Positions 7,941 through 17,700 of a stretch of 64,000 bases of DNA are shown here, one piece after another (the stretch's first letter is position 1; every line of letters starts with the position of its first letter). Position numbers and translations under genes: made by a program. The stretch is from Pseudomonas sp. B21-048 (GTDB lineage Bacteria > Pseudomonadota > Gammaproteobacteria > Pseudomonadales > Pseudomonadaceae), in contig NZ_CP087168.1 in NCBI RefSeq assembly GCF_024748615.1, forward strand, positions 5,642,001-5,706,000. Reading direction: 5' to 3'. The notes under the pieces are model-generated. The model was not told where the DNA came from, did not search any database, and saw only the letters and a program-made list of their open reading frames with translations.

Positions 7941-10565
7941 ATGAACATACTTATATTGAGGGTAGGTCTTTTAACACTTGCTCTAGGTGGAACAATTATT
8001 ACCGCTCCATTTTTGCAAGCTGCGGAGCGCGGCTGGTCGTTCGCCTACAACGCTAAGGGCCTGCTTGCTACCTCGGATGGCCCCCGCACCGATGTGAACG
8101 ACATTACTCGCTATGAATACGACACCAAAGGAAATCTGACGCGTGTGATCAATGCGCTCGGACATATCACTGCGCTTTCGAATTTCGACGTCATGGGTAA
8201 TCCGCAAACGATTGTTGACCCCAATGGGGTCATCACAAACCTGACCTTTGCCCCACAAGGCTGGTTAACGTCAGTAAGTACTGCCGATAACACTACGCGC
8301 TTCGAACACAATGCTGTCGGCGACATTACCAAGCTGACTCGCGGCGATGGTAGCTGGTTAGCTTACATTTGGGACGACGCAAGGCGGCTCATTCGCATTA
8401 CTAATAGTTTGGAGGAAAAAGCCGAATTTGATCTCGACCCAATGGGTAACCGTATTGCAATACGGTTCAAAGCTGTCACAGGTAGTTTGACGAAACAACA
8501 CCAGTGGGTATATGACGAACTCGGTCGCTTACTGCACTCTGTGGGAGCTGCTGGCCAGACCAGTCGCACGCAGTACGACCTGAACAACAATCCAACCACT
8601 ATTACCAACCCTCGCAATGACAACCATACAAGAGCCTATGATCCGCTCGATCGGTTAGTGAAGAACACGAACCCACTAAATAACGCGACTCATTTTGAAT
8701 ACGACGCTCAAGACAACCTCACGCAAGTTCGTGACTCACGCGGAGTGATCACTCAATATAAGTACGATGGCTTAGGCAATTTGACACAGTTGGACAGTTC
8801 CGACAGTGGTACCAGTAAATTTGAATATGATGCCGCGGGTAACATCACACAAAAGACCGACGCGCGAGGCGTAATTACGTCACTCACCTACGATGCTCTT
8901 AATCGTTTGACCGCTCGACGTTATCCGGCAAACCCGAAGCTTAATATCCGGTTCCATTACGATTCGATTGCCGCAAGCAACAAAGGTATCGGCAGACTGA
9001 CTGCAGTGGAAGATATCAATGGCACGCTGAATTATGTCTATGACATACAAGGAAACCTCGTAGCCCAACTGCATACGCCGTTAGTGAATGAAGTCACTCA
9101 ATCTGACAATCTTGGCTACGGCTACGATCGAGCAAATCGACTCAATCGGATCGATTACCCGACCGGGTTCAGCATCCACTACCTACGCAATTCCGCTGGT
9201 CAGGTCAGTCACGTGCAAATCCGGCGTGGCGTTGATGAGCCGACCACCTTCGTGCGAGACCTTGCTTATCTACCCTTCGGCCCGCTCAAAAGCCTGACCT
9301 GGAACAACGGGACTACGCTTCAACGTACCTACGATCTGGACTATCGGCTAACTGCACAAACAGTCGCCGGCAGGAACAGCACTTATGCCTACGATGCCAC
9401 CGGAAACATCACCAAAATACAAAGCAGTTCACTCGGTGATCTGAACTACAGCTATGACGCGCTCGATCGCCTGACAGAAGAAGAAAATGCCAAGCGACAG
9501 CAAACCTTTACTTATGACGCGGTGGGTAACCGCACCAACAAAACACTTATTCCTCAGATCGAAGGCAAGGTGCAAGACAGTACAGTCACGACCTACCAGT
9601 ATGGCGCCAGTAACAATCGATTGATCAAAATAGGCGACCAATTGGTGACCACCGATGCGGCCGGTAACCTGATCAAAGACCGCGCCAATCGCCAATTCTC
9701 GTACGACGAGCAAAATCGCCTGAGCAGCGTGAAGATTGACGGGATGATCCGGGCTCAGTTTCGCTATAACGCTCTAGGTCAACGCATCCAGAAAATCACT
9801 CCACAAGGCGTTACCACATTTCTCTATGGGTTTGATGGTGAATTGCTGGGCGAAACTCTGTTGGACAGCCACGGCATGAAGCTTACGAGTCAGTTTTATA
9901 TCTGGCTTGAAGGTATGCCATTGGGCGGTGTGAGCGTGAATTACGATACGACAGGCGCACTTGCCAGCAGCGCCCTGTTCTATCTTCATAGCGACCACCT
10001 CAATACACCGTGCATCGGAACGAATGCCGCTCAGGAAATTGTGTGGGAATGGAAACCCGACGCCTTTGGTATAGGGAAAGCCAGTGGTTCCTTGACTCTA
10101 AACCTCCGCTTCCCTGGTCAGTACTATGACGTTGAGACTGAGTTGCACTATAACTACTTTAGGGATTACGACCCGGAGACAGGGCGGTATGTGGAAAGTG
10201 ACCCGATTGGGCTGAGTGGAGGACTAAATACCTATGGGTATGTTGAGGGAAATCCGATTAGCTTTATTGACCCATACGGCCTCGCCAAACCCGATCTTGG
10301 TAGTGGTGTGGAATCACACAATGGTGGCAAGGAACATGTTCACTGGGGAGATAAGTCCGATCCGCGGAAGAATGCGGTAAATAAGGATGGATCAATACGA
10401 CACGGTAAAGAACCGCCACAACAAATAAAAAATAAGATAAACAATAAGTTCAACTGGAATCTAAAAATCCCTTTAATACTAATCCCCCTCTCTCCTGAAT
10501 TTTTGGAAAGAATAAATCCATACCGCCTCCCTGATCCAATGGAGGGCGTGCCTAGAGAGTGTTAG
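7941..10565 (+). CDS. Secreted Rhs protein, C-terminal half with toxin-type tip
   Basis: An 874-residue protein with its own signal peptide (MNILILRVGLLTLALGGTII, cleavage near residue 27) and a good ribosome site (AGAAGGA). Many YD repeats follow, then the conserved Rhs core (YNYFRDYDPETGRYVESDPI) ending in DPYGL at about residues 777-781. Rhs proteins cleave after this motif and release the tip. The remaining 93-residue tip contains HVHWGDKSDPRKN and a basic stretch, and was not confidently matched to a named toxin family. It begins exactly where a repeat after the break in the preceding gene would be expected. Likely a polymorphic toxin shell and effector. Confidence 0.85.
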   Translation: MNILILRVGLLTLALGGTIITAPFLQAAERGWSFAYNAKGLLATSDGPRTDVNDITRYEYDTKGNLTRVINALGHITALSNFDVMGNPQTIVDPNGVITNLTFAPQGWLTSVSTADNTTRFEHNAVGDITKLTRGDGSWLAYIWDDARRLIRITNSLEEKAEFDLDPMGNRIAIRFKAVTGSLTKQHQWVYDELGRLLHSVGAAGQTSRTQYDLNNNPTTITNPRNDNHTRAYDPLDRLVKNTNPLNNATHFEYDAQDNLTQVRDSRGVITQYKYDGLGNLTQLDSSDSGTSKFEYDAAGNITQKTDARGVITSLTYDALNRLTARRYPANPKLNIRFHYDSIAASNKGIGRLTAVEDINGTLNYVYDIQGNLVAQLHTPLVNEVTQSDNLGYGYDRANRLNRIDYPTGFSIHYLRNSAGQVSHVQIRRGVDEPTTFVRDLAYLPFGPLKSLTWNNGTTLQRTYDLDYRLTAQTVAGRNSTYAYDATGNITKIQSSSLGDLNYSYDALDRLTEEENAKRQQTFTYDAVGNRTNKTLIPQIEGKVQDSTVTTYQYGASNNRLIKIGDQLVTTDAAGNLIKDRANRQFSYDEQNRLSSVKIDGMIRAQFRYNALGQRIQKITPQGVTTFLYGFDGELLGETLLDSHGMKLTSQFYIWLEGMPLGGVSVNYDTTGALASSALFYLHSDHLNTPCIGTNAAQEIVWEWKPDAFGIGKASGSLTLNLRFPGQYYDVETELHYNYFRDYDPETGRYVESDPIGLSGGLNTYGYVEGNPISFIDPYGLAKPDLGSGVESHNGGKEHVHWGDKSDPRKNAVNKDGSIRHGKEPPQQIKNKINNKFNWNLKIPLILIPLSPEFLERINPYRLPDPMEGVPREC

Positions 10566-10612
10566 AATTCATATCAAGCGTAAATTACCTAATAATCAAA
10601 GAGAAATAAAAA

Positions 10613-11041
10613 ATGATTTACATTGAAGAAAATAGCTTCGCGAGACAGATACAGTTGATCTCTGAGTTTGTGAATCAGGAACCCTTTGAGCTAGTGATCT
10701 GGCTGTATCCAGAGTCGAGCATCGACCGCATAATTGGCGAAAATATTTGTGCATCAACCATTGTCAATGCAGTTCCAGTTACAACTTACGAGAGTGATGG
10801 TGTCGCAAGGTGTACTCAACGACTTCAACTAACCGATATGTTAATAAATAAAATCACGCAAGAAAAAGACTTCATATCGCAAAACTGCGACAGTCTATGC
10901 ATCTACAGCCCTAAAAGTCCTGAATGGCAAGCATGCACAATAGGTCACGAAGGAATGATCTTGGTTAAAGATACTGCTCTACTTAATAAGTTAAAAGCCC
11001 TTGGTTTCAATGCATCACTACATGCACCATCTTGGTGGTGA
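10613..11041 (+). CDS. Probable immunity protein for the Rhs tip toxin
   Basis: A 142-residue soluble protein with no signal peptide, starting MIYIEENSFARQIQLISEFV, with five cysteines in the second half. AGAGAAA precedes the ATG. It starts 47 bp after the Rhs toxin gene on the same strand, the normal place of a cognate immunity gene, and it is equally AT-rich. The protein itself was not recognised; the immunity role comes from context only. Confidence 0.6.
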   Translation: MIYIEENSFARQIQLISEFVNQEPFELVIWLYPESSIDRIIGENICASTIVNAVPVTTYESDGVARCTQRLQLTDMLINKITQEKDFISQNCDSLCIYSPKSPEWQACTIGHEGMILVKDTALLNKLKALGFNASLHAPSWW

Positions 11042-11214
11042 CTCACCAGCACACAAAATATAATACATAGAGCGCTACGGCCTACTTGCCCTCAAGCTGT
11101 AGCGTCTCGTCCACAATTCTGCGGCGCGACTCCTCGACGATCTCCCGCCGTCCCTCCACCAACCTTGCCGGGCAGTTACGGCGCGGATCCTGTTAGCAGG
11201 AGAGCAAGGGAGAT
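11042..11214. other. Gene-free spacer between immunity gene and toxin remnant
   Basis: The first 30 bp are AT-rich. From 11071 the sequence becomes GC-rich, with CGCTAC and GTAGCG arms about 25 bp apart (11073-11105) that could form a loop. No coding frame is convincing. The change in composition suggests a junction between two inserted modules. Confidence 0.4.
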
Positions 11215-11343
11215 ATGACCAAACTGGATCACTGGATCGATCTACAGCTGCAACAGACAGTGCTGTTGGCTTCATCAGCCAACAGCGTATTTGCAAAACC
11301 ACCAGAGAATGCATATGACCACAATGCACCCAAGCGGATGTGA
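11215..11343 (+). pseudogene. Remnant of a second polymorphic-toxin module (42 codons)
   Basis: An ATG with AGGGAG upstream opens a frame for 42 residues that starts MTKLDHWIDLQLQQTVLLAS and includes KPPENAYDHNAPK before a TGA. The PPENAYD(x)N motif is familiar to me as the linker ahead of an Rhs or polymorphic toxin domain (type 37-like, from memory). The catalytic domain is missing and no continuation is found in any frame downstream. It is probably a decayed effector whose immunity gene survives 59 bp further on. It could also be a genuine small protein. Confidence 0.5.
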
Positions 11344-11402
11344 AAACACCAAGTGGCAAAAATAAAAATGTACGACCTCGACAACAGTAATAGGCAATGA
11401 TA

Positions 11403-11711
11403 ATGAAAAATATCCAAGTGATAGATAGCGCAATGAACTGCGCCTACGACATATTTTCCGCTACCGAAGAAGAGTTTAAAATTATATTCCCTAGCGATAC
11501 AAATATTGCCTTTATTGATGAAGTTTATTTAAGAGAGAATGAAACCGAGCTAGACAAGATATTTAGTAATATATGGCGTCGTCCATTCCAGAAGTCGCAA
11601 GCCCAAGGTATTCATGGAACTATTTTCTATGAGTTCGATGAAAAGAAGGCCTATTACCCAAATCGAAGAGATGAGGATGCTATAAACCCTGATGGCACCG
11701 CTTTAAGGTGA
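11403..11711 (+). CDS. Orphan immunity-like protein
   Basis: A 102-residue acidic protein starting MKNIQVIDSAMNCAYDIFSA, with GIHGTIFYE and KKAYYPNRRDE motifs. I have the impression that such proteins commonly sit next to Rhs toxin tips. It directly follows the truncated toxin module, so it is probably its leftover immunity partner. An ATG two codons earlier is equally possible. No signal peptide or membrane segment is seen. Confidence 0.6.
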   Translation: MKNIQVIDSAMNCAYDIFSATEEEFKIIFPSDTNIAFIDEVYLRENETELDKIFSNIWRRPFQKSQAQGIHGTIFYEFDEKKAYYPNRRDEDAINPDGTALR

Positions 11712-11753
11712 GTAATCGCTTAGTCGAGAACTCAAAACGACGGAGGTAGTAGT

Positions 11754-11990
11754 ATGAATGTCGTTTACATAGTCACACACGGGCATGAGTTGCCAGACGG
11801 GCACGACGATATAAAATTTATAGGCATTTATGACTCTCAGGAGTCTGCTGAAGCCGCTGTAAAAAGAGCAAGCCTTAAAGCTGGATTTTCTGAGGCCAAA
11901 GATGGCTTTTTTATTGAAGGTTATCAGCTAGGTAAAGATCATTGGACAGAAGGTTTTTTCACCTATCTTCCAGACAAAGACGATCAGTGA
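11754..11990 (+). CDS. DUF7336-type small protein
   Basis: A 78-residue protein (MNVVYIVTHGHELPDGHDDI…, ending GKDHWTEGFFTYLPDKDD) with a strong GGAGGT ribosome site. The layout of an N-terminal strand with His-x-His, a helix with ESAEAAV and a final DHWTEGF is that of DUF7336 proteins, which often lie in Rhs or toxin-immunity arrays. The biochemical role is unknown. It is the last gene of the accessory island. Confidence 0.65.
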   Translation: MNVVYIVTHGHELPDGHDDIKFIGIYDSQESAEAAVKRASLKAGFSEAKDGFFIEGYQLGKDHWTEGFFTYLPDKDDQ

Positions 11991-12028
11991 CATCGTTGGC
12001 GGTACTTTGATTACCACTAACACGCGGT

Positions 12029-12076
12029 AGTCTTCTCGCCGGGTCGCCACACTGCGTGGTGGCTTAGCGGGAGACT
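12029..12076. terminator. Large stem-loop between the Rhs island and the GGDEF/EAL gene
   Basis: An imperfect long hairpin pairs AGTCTTCTCGCC…GCCAC with GTGGTGGC…GCGGGAGACT. It lies at the 3' end of both convergent genes and may end transcription from either side. A classical T tract is weak. Confidence 0.45.
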
Positions 12077-14947
12077 TTACTCAGAGTATTGCTCTCGCAG
12101 CAGACCACCCAAGCCATCAGCATCGACCGGACGACTGATCAAATACCCCTGCACTTCATCGCAGCGCTCGGCTTTCAGAAACTCCAACTGCTCCGGCCGC
12201 TCCACCCCTTCAGCCACCACTTTCAGCGCCAACCCGTGCGCCATGGCAATAATCGCCCGGGTGATCGCCGCATCCTCACTGCTCTCCCCCAGACTGCGGA
12301 TAAATGCCTGATCGATCTTCACGTAGTCCACAGGGATGCGCTTGAGATAACTCAGAGACGAATAACCGGTACCAAAATCATCGATCGCCAGCTTCACCCC
12401 AAGATCACGCAACTGCTGGAAGGTCGCAATGATGTGCTCGACGCTATCCAACAGCTGGCTCTCGGTGAGCTCCAGTTCCAGGTAATGCGGCGCCAGGCCG
12501 GTTTCCTCCAGCACCTGGCGTACCAGGCTAACCAGTTTTCCCTGACGCAGTTGATGCACCGACAGGTTGACCGACAAGCGAATCGGCTCCAGTCCCTGAC
12601 GCTGCCACTCACACGCTTGCCAACAGGCCTGACGCAAAACGAACTCGCCGATAGCGCCGATCAGCCCGGTTTCCTCGGCCAGACCGATGAAGTCCCCCGG
12701 CGGTACCTGGCCCAGGGTCGGGTGGCTCCAGCGTACCAACGCCTCGGCGGCATTCAGCCGACCGGTGGCGAGGCAGAGTTTCGGTTGATAAAACACGTTC
12801 AACTGCTTTTCTTCGATGGCTTTGCGCAACTGGTTCTCGAGCTGCAAACGCTCGAGCGTGCTGGCTTGCAGGCTGTCTGTATAGAACTGGAAGTTGTTGC
12901 CGCCCAAGTGTTTGGCATGCTGCATGGCCATGTTCGACTGGCTAACCAGCGCGGAAATATCGCGCGCAGTATCCGGCAACAGGCTGATGCCCATCGACAC
13001 GCTTACCACCAATTCATGACCCTCGACGGTGATTGGCAACCGCAGCTTGGTGGACAATCGGGTCGCCACCCGCGCCAGGCTCGACAAGTTGCCATAAGCG
13101 TCGAATAACACCGCAAATTCATCGCCGGACAATCGAGCGATGGTGTCCGCTTCTGGCAATGCATTGACCAGGCGCCGGGCCATTTTCTGTAACAGTTGAT
13201 CAGCGATTTCGTGACCGAGACTGTCATTGAGCAGCTTGAAGCGATCCAGATTGATGTGCAGTAACGCCAAGCTGCGCCGGCCGCCCTGACGCACCCGCTG
13301 ATGGGCCACACGCAGCCGTTCGTGGAACAATGAACGATTGGCCAATCCTGTGAGCTCATCGTAATGCGCGAGGTAACGCATACGCTCCTCGGATTCACGC
13401 CGAGCGGACAGATCGGCGAAAAAGCCGACAATATGGCTCACATTTCCCCGCGTATCGCGCACGGCATTCAGTTGCAGCCATTGCGGATACAACTCACCAT
13501 TCTTGCGGGTTTCGACCAGCTCTCCCTGCCAGCTACCGTCCTGCTCCAGCGCCTGACGAATCGCTGCGTAATGTCGACGGGCGTCGCGGCTACAGGGCAA
13601 CTCAACCACGTTACATCCGAGCATGTCGTCGATGTCATAGCCGGTAACCCGACTGAAGGCCTGATTGACGGCAATCAACGCGTAATTCGGGTCCAGAATT
13701 ACAATGCCTTCGCTGGCGGCTTCAAACACCGTCGCCGCCAGTTGTCGCTGTTGTTCCAGGCCCTTGCTGGCACTGATGTCGCGACGGGTGCCTACCATGC
13801 GGATCACCCGGCCGTTTTCACTGCGCTCAACCGCTCGACCACGATCCTCGATCCAGACCCAATGGCCATCGCCATGCCGCACCCGATATTCGATCTGATA
13901 ATCCTCGCTTCGCCCCTTCAAATGCTCGACCAGCGCCCGCTTCAGCGATGGCAGATCGTCGGGGTGCAACCTGGGCTTGAGGTGGCGGAGCATCGCTGTC
14001 ACGAATTCCGGTTCCAGGCCGAACAACTCTTGAAGCTGGGTGTGATGGACTTCGTCTGTCTGCAGGTTCCAGTCCCACAACCCGAGCTCGCTCGCCTTCA
14101 ATGCCAGCGCCAACCGAGCTTCGCTCTTGCTCAAGGCCTGGTTGGCGGCGTCCAGCTCCAGACTGCGTTGTGCGACTCGATTTTCGAGGTCGACCTGGGT
14201 TTCACGTAATTCGTCTTCGGCGCGGCGACGCTGCTCGATTTCCTTGGCCAGTTCGTGGTTGAGCTGATCGCTGCGACTTTGCGCCTGCTGCAAATGCTCG
14301 ATCAAGGCCTGATTTTGAAAGCGTCGCAGCAGCCCTTGGTCAATCAGCCGATTGACCTGCCAGGCGACCACGCTCAACGAACCCAGCAAAATCAGGCCAA
14401 ACCAGCCCCAGCCCTGTTCCTGCTCATCCCCGCCCCAGAACAGATAGCCGATGGCCGGCAACAGACAGGGCAAGGTAAAGGATAGAAAAGCCGGCAGGCT
14501 GACGGCATAAGCAACGCTGGCCGAGAGTGCCGCGGCGCCGATCAGGCCGAACACCCAAGCTTGTTGCATGAAGTTGTCAGCGGGCACTAACGCAATACCG
14601 GCTCCAGCCAGGGTCAGGCCTGTCATCGCCGAGCCGAGGAAGAACATACGACGCCAGACCGGATGGGCCTGACGGTGTGGAATCGCCGAATCGAAGGCCG
14701 CCACCTGAATCACCCGCAACGCCACCAGCGACAATAACCAGATCAGCCAGACGCTGACCATGAAGTAACGCTGCGGGCTCCAGAGCAAGCCGGCGCACAC
14801 CAGACCGTTGATCAGCATGAACAGCGTAGGCAACAGCGAACCCTGGTATAGCAGACGCGTGCGTTCAACCGCCATTTCCATGGCGTACTGTTTGCGGATA
14901 ACCCGGGGCTCCACGGAGGGGCCCGACAGGTCGGAGCTGAGGGTCAT
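12077..14947 (-). CDS. Membrane GGDEF/EAL protein with PAS domains
   Basis: A 956-residue cyclic-di-GMP enzyme. The N-terminus has five or six membrane segments (residues ~40-220), then a coiled coil (~225-290), two PAS/PAC domains (~290-530), a GGDEF domain with an intact SGDEF signature, and an EAL domain with EALVRW and DDFGTGYSS. No RxxD inhibitory site is seen ahead of SGDEF. Both active sites look usable, so it could make or degrade c-di-GMP. The start at 14947 was chosen because the membrane domain follows directly; in-frame codons upstream run antisense into uvrD. It ends at the island border. Confidence 0.9.
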   Translation of the reverse strand: MTLSSDLSGPSVEPRVIRKQYAMEMAVERTRLLYQGSLLPTLFMLINGLVCAGLLWSPQRYFMVSVWLIWLLSLVALRVIQVAAFDSAIPHRQAHPVWRRMFFLGSAMTGLTLAGAGIALVPADNFMQQAWVFGLIGAAALSASVAYAVSLPAFLSFTLPCLLPAIGYLFWGGDEQEQGWGWFGLILLGSLSVVAWQVNRLIDQGLLRRFQNQALIEHLQQAQSRSDQLNHELAKEIEQRRRAEDELRETQVDLENRVAQRSLELDAANQALSKSEARLALALKASELGLWDWNLQTDEVHHTQLQELFGLEPEFVTAMLRHLKPRLHPDDLPSLKRALVEHLKGRSEDYQIEYRVRHGDGHWVWIEDRGRAVERSENGRVIRMVGTRRDISASKGLEQQRQLAATVFEAASEGIVILDPNYALIAVNQAFSRVTGYDIDDMLGCNVVELPCSRDARRHYAAIRQALEQDGSWQGELVETRKNGELYPQWLQLNAVRDTRGNVSHIVGFFADLSARRESEERMRYLAHYDELTGLANRSLFHERLRVAHQRVRQGGRRSLALLHINLDRFKLLNDSLGHEIADQLLQKMARRLVNALPEADTIARLSGDEFAVLFDAYGNLSSLARVATRLSTKLRLPITVEGHELVVSVSMGISLLPDTARDISALVSQSNMAMQHAKHLGGNNFQFYTDSLQASTLERLQLENQLRKAIEEKQLNVFYQPKLCLATGRLNAAEALVRWSHPTLGQVPPGDFIGLAEETGLIGAIGEFVLRQACWQACEWQRQGLEPIRLSVNLSVHQLRQGKLVSLVRQVLEETGLAPHYLELELTESQLLDSVEHIIATFQQLRDLGVKLAIDDFGTGYSSLSYLKRIPVDYVKIDQAFIRSLGESSEDAAITRAIIAMAHGLALKVVAEGVERPEQLEFLKAERCDEVQGYLISRPVDADGLGGLLREQYSE

Positions 14948-15205
14948 AAGCAATGTTCTTGTTCTTATAGAGAGCATGGGAGCCCGAATTTGTGAACGGA
15001 GCATACACAAGCAAATGCCCGGACCAAACAGCCCAAGGTCATAAAATAGACGAAAGTTTGAACCGCCCATCTTGGTAAAAAAGCCGCCAGACAAGCTCTG
15101 CCAATGCTTACAGCCGATGACCGACCGGTCGTCATCGGTACTTCTTTCATCGGCTAATGCAAAGCTCGGTTTGCCCGGTGTGACCGCGCACCCTAGAATG
15201 CCCCG

Positions 15206-17389
15206 ATGCGCGATGATCTCTCCCTTCTGCTGAACTCCCTCAACGATGCCCAACGTCAGGCCGTAGCTGCCTCCGTGGGTCGTCAGTTGGTCCTGGCCGG
15301 TGCTGGCTCCGGTAAAACCCGAGTGCTGGTGCACCGTATCGCCTGGTTGATCCAGGTCGAAAACGCCTCGCCCCACTCCATTCTTTCGGTGACCTTCACC
15401 AACAAGGCCGCTGCCGAGATGCGTCATCGCATCGAGCAGCTGATGGGTATCAACCCGGCCGGCATGTGGGTCGGCACCTTCCACGGCCTGGCGCACCGCT
15501 TGCTGCGGGCGCACTGGCAGGAAGCCGGCCTGAGCCAGACCTTCCAGATTCTCGACAGTGACGACCAGCAACGGCTGGTCAAGCGGGTAATCCGCGAGTT
15601 GGGGCTGGATGAGCAACGCTGGCCGGTCCGGCAGGCCCAGTGGTTCATCAACGGGCAGAAAGACGAAGGTCTGCGTCCGCAACATATTCAAGCCAGCGGC
15701 GATCTGTTCCTGGCGACCATGCGCAGCATTTATGAAGCCTATGAGGCAGCTTGCCTGCGCGCCGGCGTCATCGACTTCTCGGAACTGCTGCTGCGCGCCC
15801 TCGATCTGTGGCGCGATAATCCTGGCTTGCTCGCCCATTATCAGAAGCGCTTCCGGCACATTCTGGTGGACGAGTTCCAGGACACCAACGCCGTGCAGTA
15901 CGCCTGGTTGCGTCTGCTGGCCAAGGGTGGCGACAGCCTGATGGTGGTCGGCGACGACGATCAGTCGATCTATGGCTGGCGTGGCGCGAAAATCGAGAAC
16001 ATTTATCAGTATTCCGACGACTTCCCGGATGCCCAGATCATTCGTCTGGAGCAAAACTACCGCTCCACAGCCGGGATCCTCAAGGCCGCCAACGCCCTGA
16101 TCGCCAACAACACCGGGCGCATGGGCAAAGAGTTGTGGACCGATGGCGGCGAAGGCGAAGCAATCAATCTGTACGCCGCCTTCAACGAGCATGACGAAGC
16201 ACGCTACGTGGTTGAAACCATTGAAAGTGCGCTGAAAACCGGCTTGGCTCGTAGCGATATCGCGATTTTGTACCGCTCTAACGCTCAATCGCGCGTTTTG
16301 GAAGAAGCCTTGCTGCGTGAACGCATTCCGTACCGCATTTATGGCGGTCAGCGCTTCTTCGAACGGGCAGAAATCAAGAACGCCATGGCGTACATGCGTT
16401 TGCTGGAAGGCCGTGGCAACGATGCGGCCCTGGAGCGGGTGATCAACGTTCCGGCCCGTGGCATTGGCGAAAAAACCGTCGAAGCCATCCGCGATCATGC
16501 ACGCCACAGCCATGTGTCAATGTGGGAAGCCATGCGTCAGCTGGTGGCCAACAAAGGCCTGACCGGTCGCGCTGCCGGTGCTCTTGGCGCATTTATCGAG
16601 CTGATCGAGAACCTCGCCGCCAAGTGCCTGGAAATGCCGCTGCACTTGATGACCCAAACCGTGATCGAGCAGTCGGGGTTAATCGCCTACCACCAGGCGG
16701 AAAAAGGCGAGAAAGGCCAGGCCCGGGTAGAAAACCTTGAGGAACTGGTCAGCGCCGCGCGTAACTTCGAAAATCCGGAAGAGGATGAAGAGCAGACGCC
16801 ATTGGCGGCGTTCCTCGGTCACGCCTCGCTAGAGGCCGGAGACACCCAGGCCGACGAGCACGAAGACAGCATTCAGTTGATGACCCTGCACAGCGCCAAG
16901 GGTCTGGAATTCCCTTACGTGTTCCTGGTAGGCATGGAAGAAGGCCTGTTTCCGCACAAGATGAGCCTGGAAGAACCCGGCCGTCTTGAAGAGGAACGCC
17001 GTCTGGCCTACGTCGGTATTACCCGGGCGATGCAAAATCTGGTGCTGACTTATGCTGAAACCCGACGCCTGTACGGCAGCGAGACCTACAACAAGGTGTC
17101 GCGTTTCGTACGGGAAGTGCCGAAAGGCCTGATCCAGGAAGTGCGGCTGTCCAACAGCGTCAGCCGTCCGTTCGGCGGCGGCCAGCAGCAGAGCTCCAGC
17201 AACCTGTTCGGCGGCAGCGAGATCCCGGACACCGGGTTCAGCCTCGGTCAGACTGTGCGGCATTCGGTGTTTGGCGACGGGGTGATCCTGAACTTCGAAG
17301 GCGCGGGTGCTCAGGCGCGGGTGCAGGTGAATTTCAGCGAAGGCAGCAAGTGGTTGATGCTGGGTTACGCCAAGCTGGAAGCCATCTAA
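15206..17389 (+). CDS. uvrD: DNA helicase II (UvrD)
   Basis: A 727-residue superfamily 1A 3'-5' helicase, the usual UvrD length. Visible motifs are GAGSGKT (motif I, near residue 32), TFTNKAAAEM (Ia), LVDEFQDTN (II), GDDDQSIYGWRGA (III), QNYRS (IV) and TLHSAKGLEFPYVF (V). It unwinds DNA in nucleotide excision and mismatch repair. The C-terminus ends with the UvrD-type Tudor-like segment (GDGVILNFEGAGAQARVQVN). Its promoter must lie in the 258-bp gap to the divergent GGDEF/EAL gene, where no other feature was seen. Confidence 0.95.
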   Translation: MRDDLSLLLNSLNDAQRQAVAASVGRQLVLAGAGSGKTRVLVHRIAWLIQVENASPHSILSVTFTNKAAAEMRHRIEQLMGINPAGMWVGTFHGLAHRLLRAHWQEAGLSQTFQILDSDDQQRLVKRVIRELGLDEQRWPVRQAQWFINGQKDEGLRPQHIQASGDLFLATMRSIYEAYEAACLRAGVIDFSELLLRALDLWRDNPGLLAHYQKRFRHILVDEFQDTNAVQYAWLRLLAKGGDSLMVVGDDDQSIYGWRGAKIENIYQYSDDFPDAQIIRLEQNYRSTAGILKAANALIANNTGRMGKELWTDGGEGEAINLYAAFNEHDEARYVVETIESALKTGLARSDIAILYRSNAQSRVLEEALLRERIPYRIYGGQRFFERAEIKNAMAYMRLLEGRGNDAALERVINVPARGIGEKTVEAIRDHARHSHVSMWEAMRQLVANKGLTGRAAGALGAFIELIENLAAKCLEMPLHLMTQTVIEQSGLIAYHQAEKGEKGQARVENLEELVSAARNFENPEEDEEQTPLAAFLGHASLEAGDTQADEHEDSIQLMTLHSAKGLEFPYVFLVGMEEGLFPHKMSLEEPGRLEEERRLAYVGITRAMQNLVLTYAETRRLYGSETYNKVSRFVREVPKGLIQEVRLSNSVSRPFGGGQQQSSSNLFGGSEIPDTGFSLGQTVRHSVFGDGVILNFEGAGAQARVQVNFSEGSKWLMLGYAKLEAI

Positions 17390-17700
17390 AGGCGATGCCA
17401 GGGAGCGTTTCTGTGGGAGCGAGCCTGCTCGCGATGAACGATGACGCGGTGTTTCTGCTATTCCGCGGTGCAGCTATCGCGAGCAGGCTCGCTCCCACAG
17501 TTTGATCTCGCAGTGGCACTGGTCGCTTTCCTACAGACCCCATCCACTCGTCCTACAGACCAAAGCTAGCAGGCCTTATTGCGCTGACTGAAGCTGAACA
17601 CAACCTGTCAGGCAAAAGCCCGAAACACTCTGCCGCTAGCCAGTAACACTTCAGCTGTGCAACATGGCGCGCGTGCCTTCCACAAATGGGAATTCCCTTT
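17390..17700. repeat. Intergenic region with a REP doublet
   Basis: The arms ctgtgggagcgagcctgctc… (17411-17435) and their exact inverse complement (17476-17500) flank a 40-bp loop. These are fluorescens-type REP sequences; the same 24-mer recurs at 21618-21681. The remaining ~200 bp show no gene and probably contain the promoter of the Tim44-like gene. Confidence 0.85.

Noticed and set aside
14948..16513. N-terminal extension of the GGDEF/EAL reading frame up to 16513
   Set aside because: The extra 500 codons are antisense to uvrD and show no membrane or domain pattern; the membrane domain begins right after 14947.
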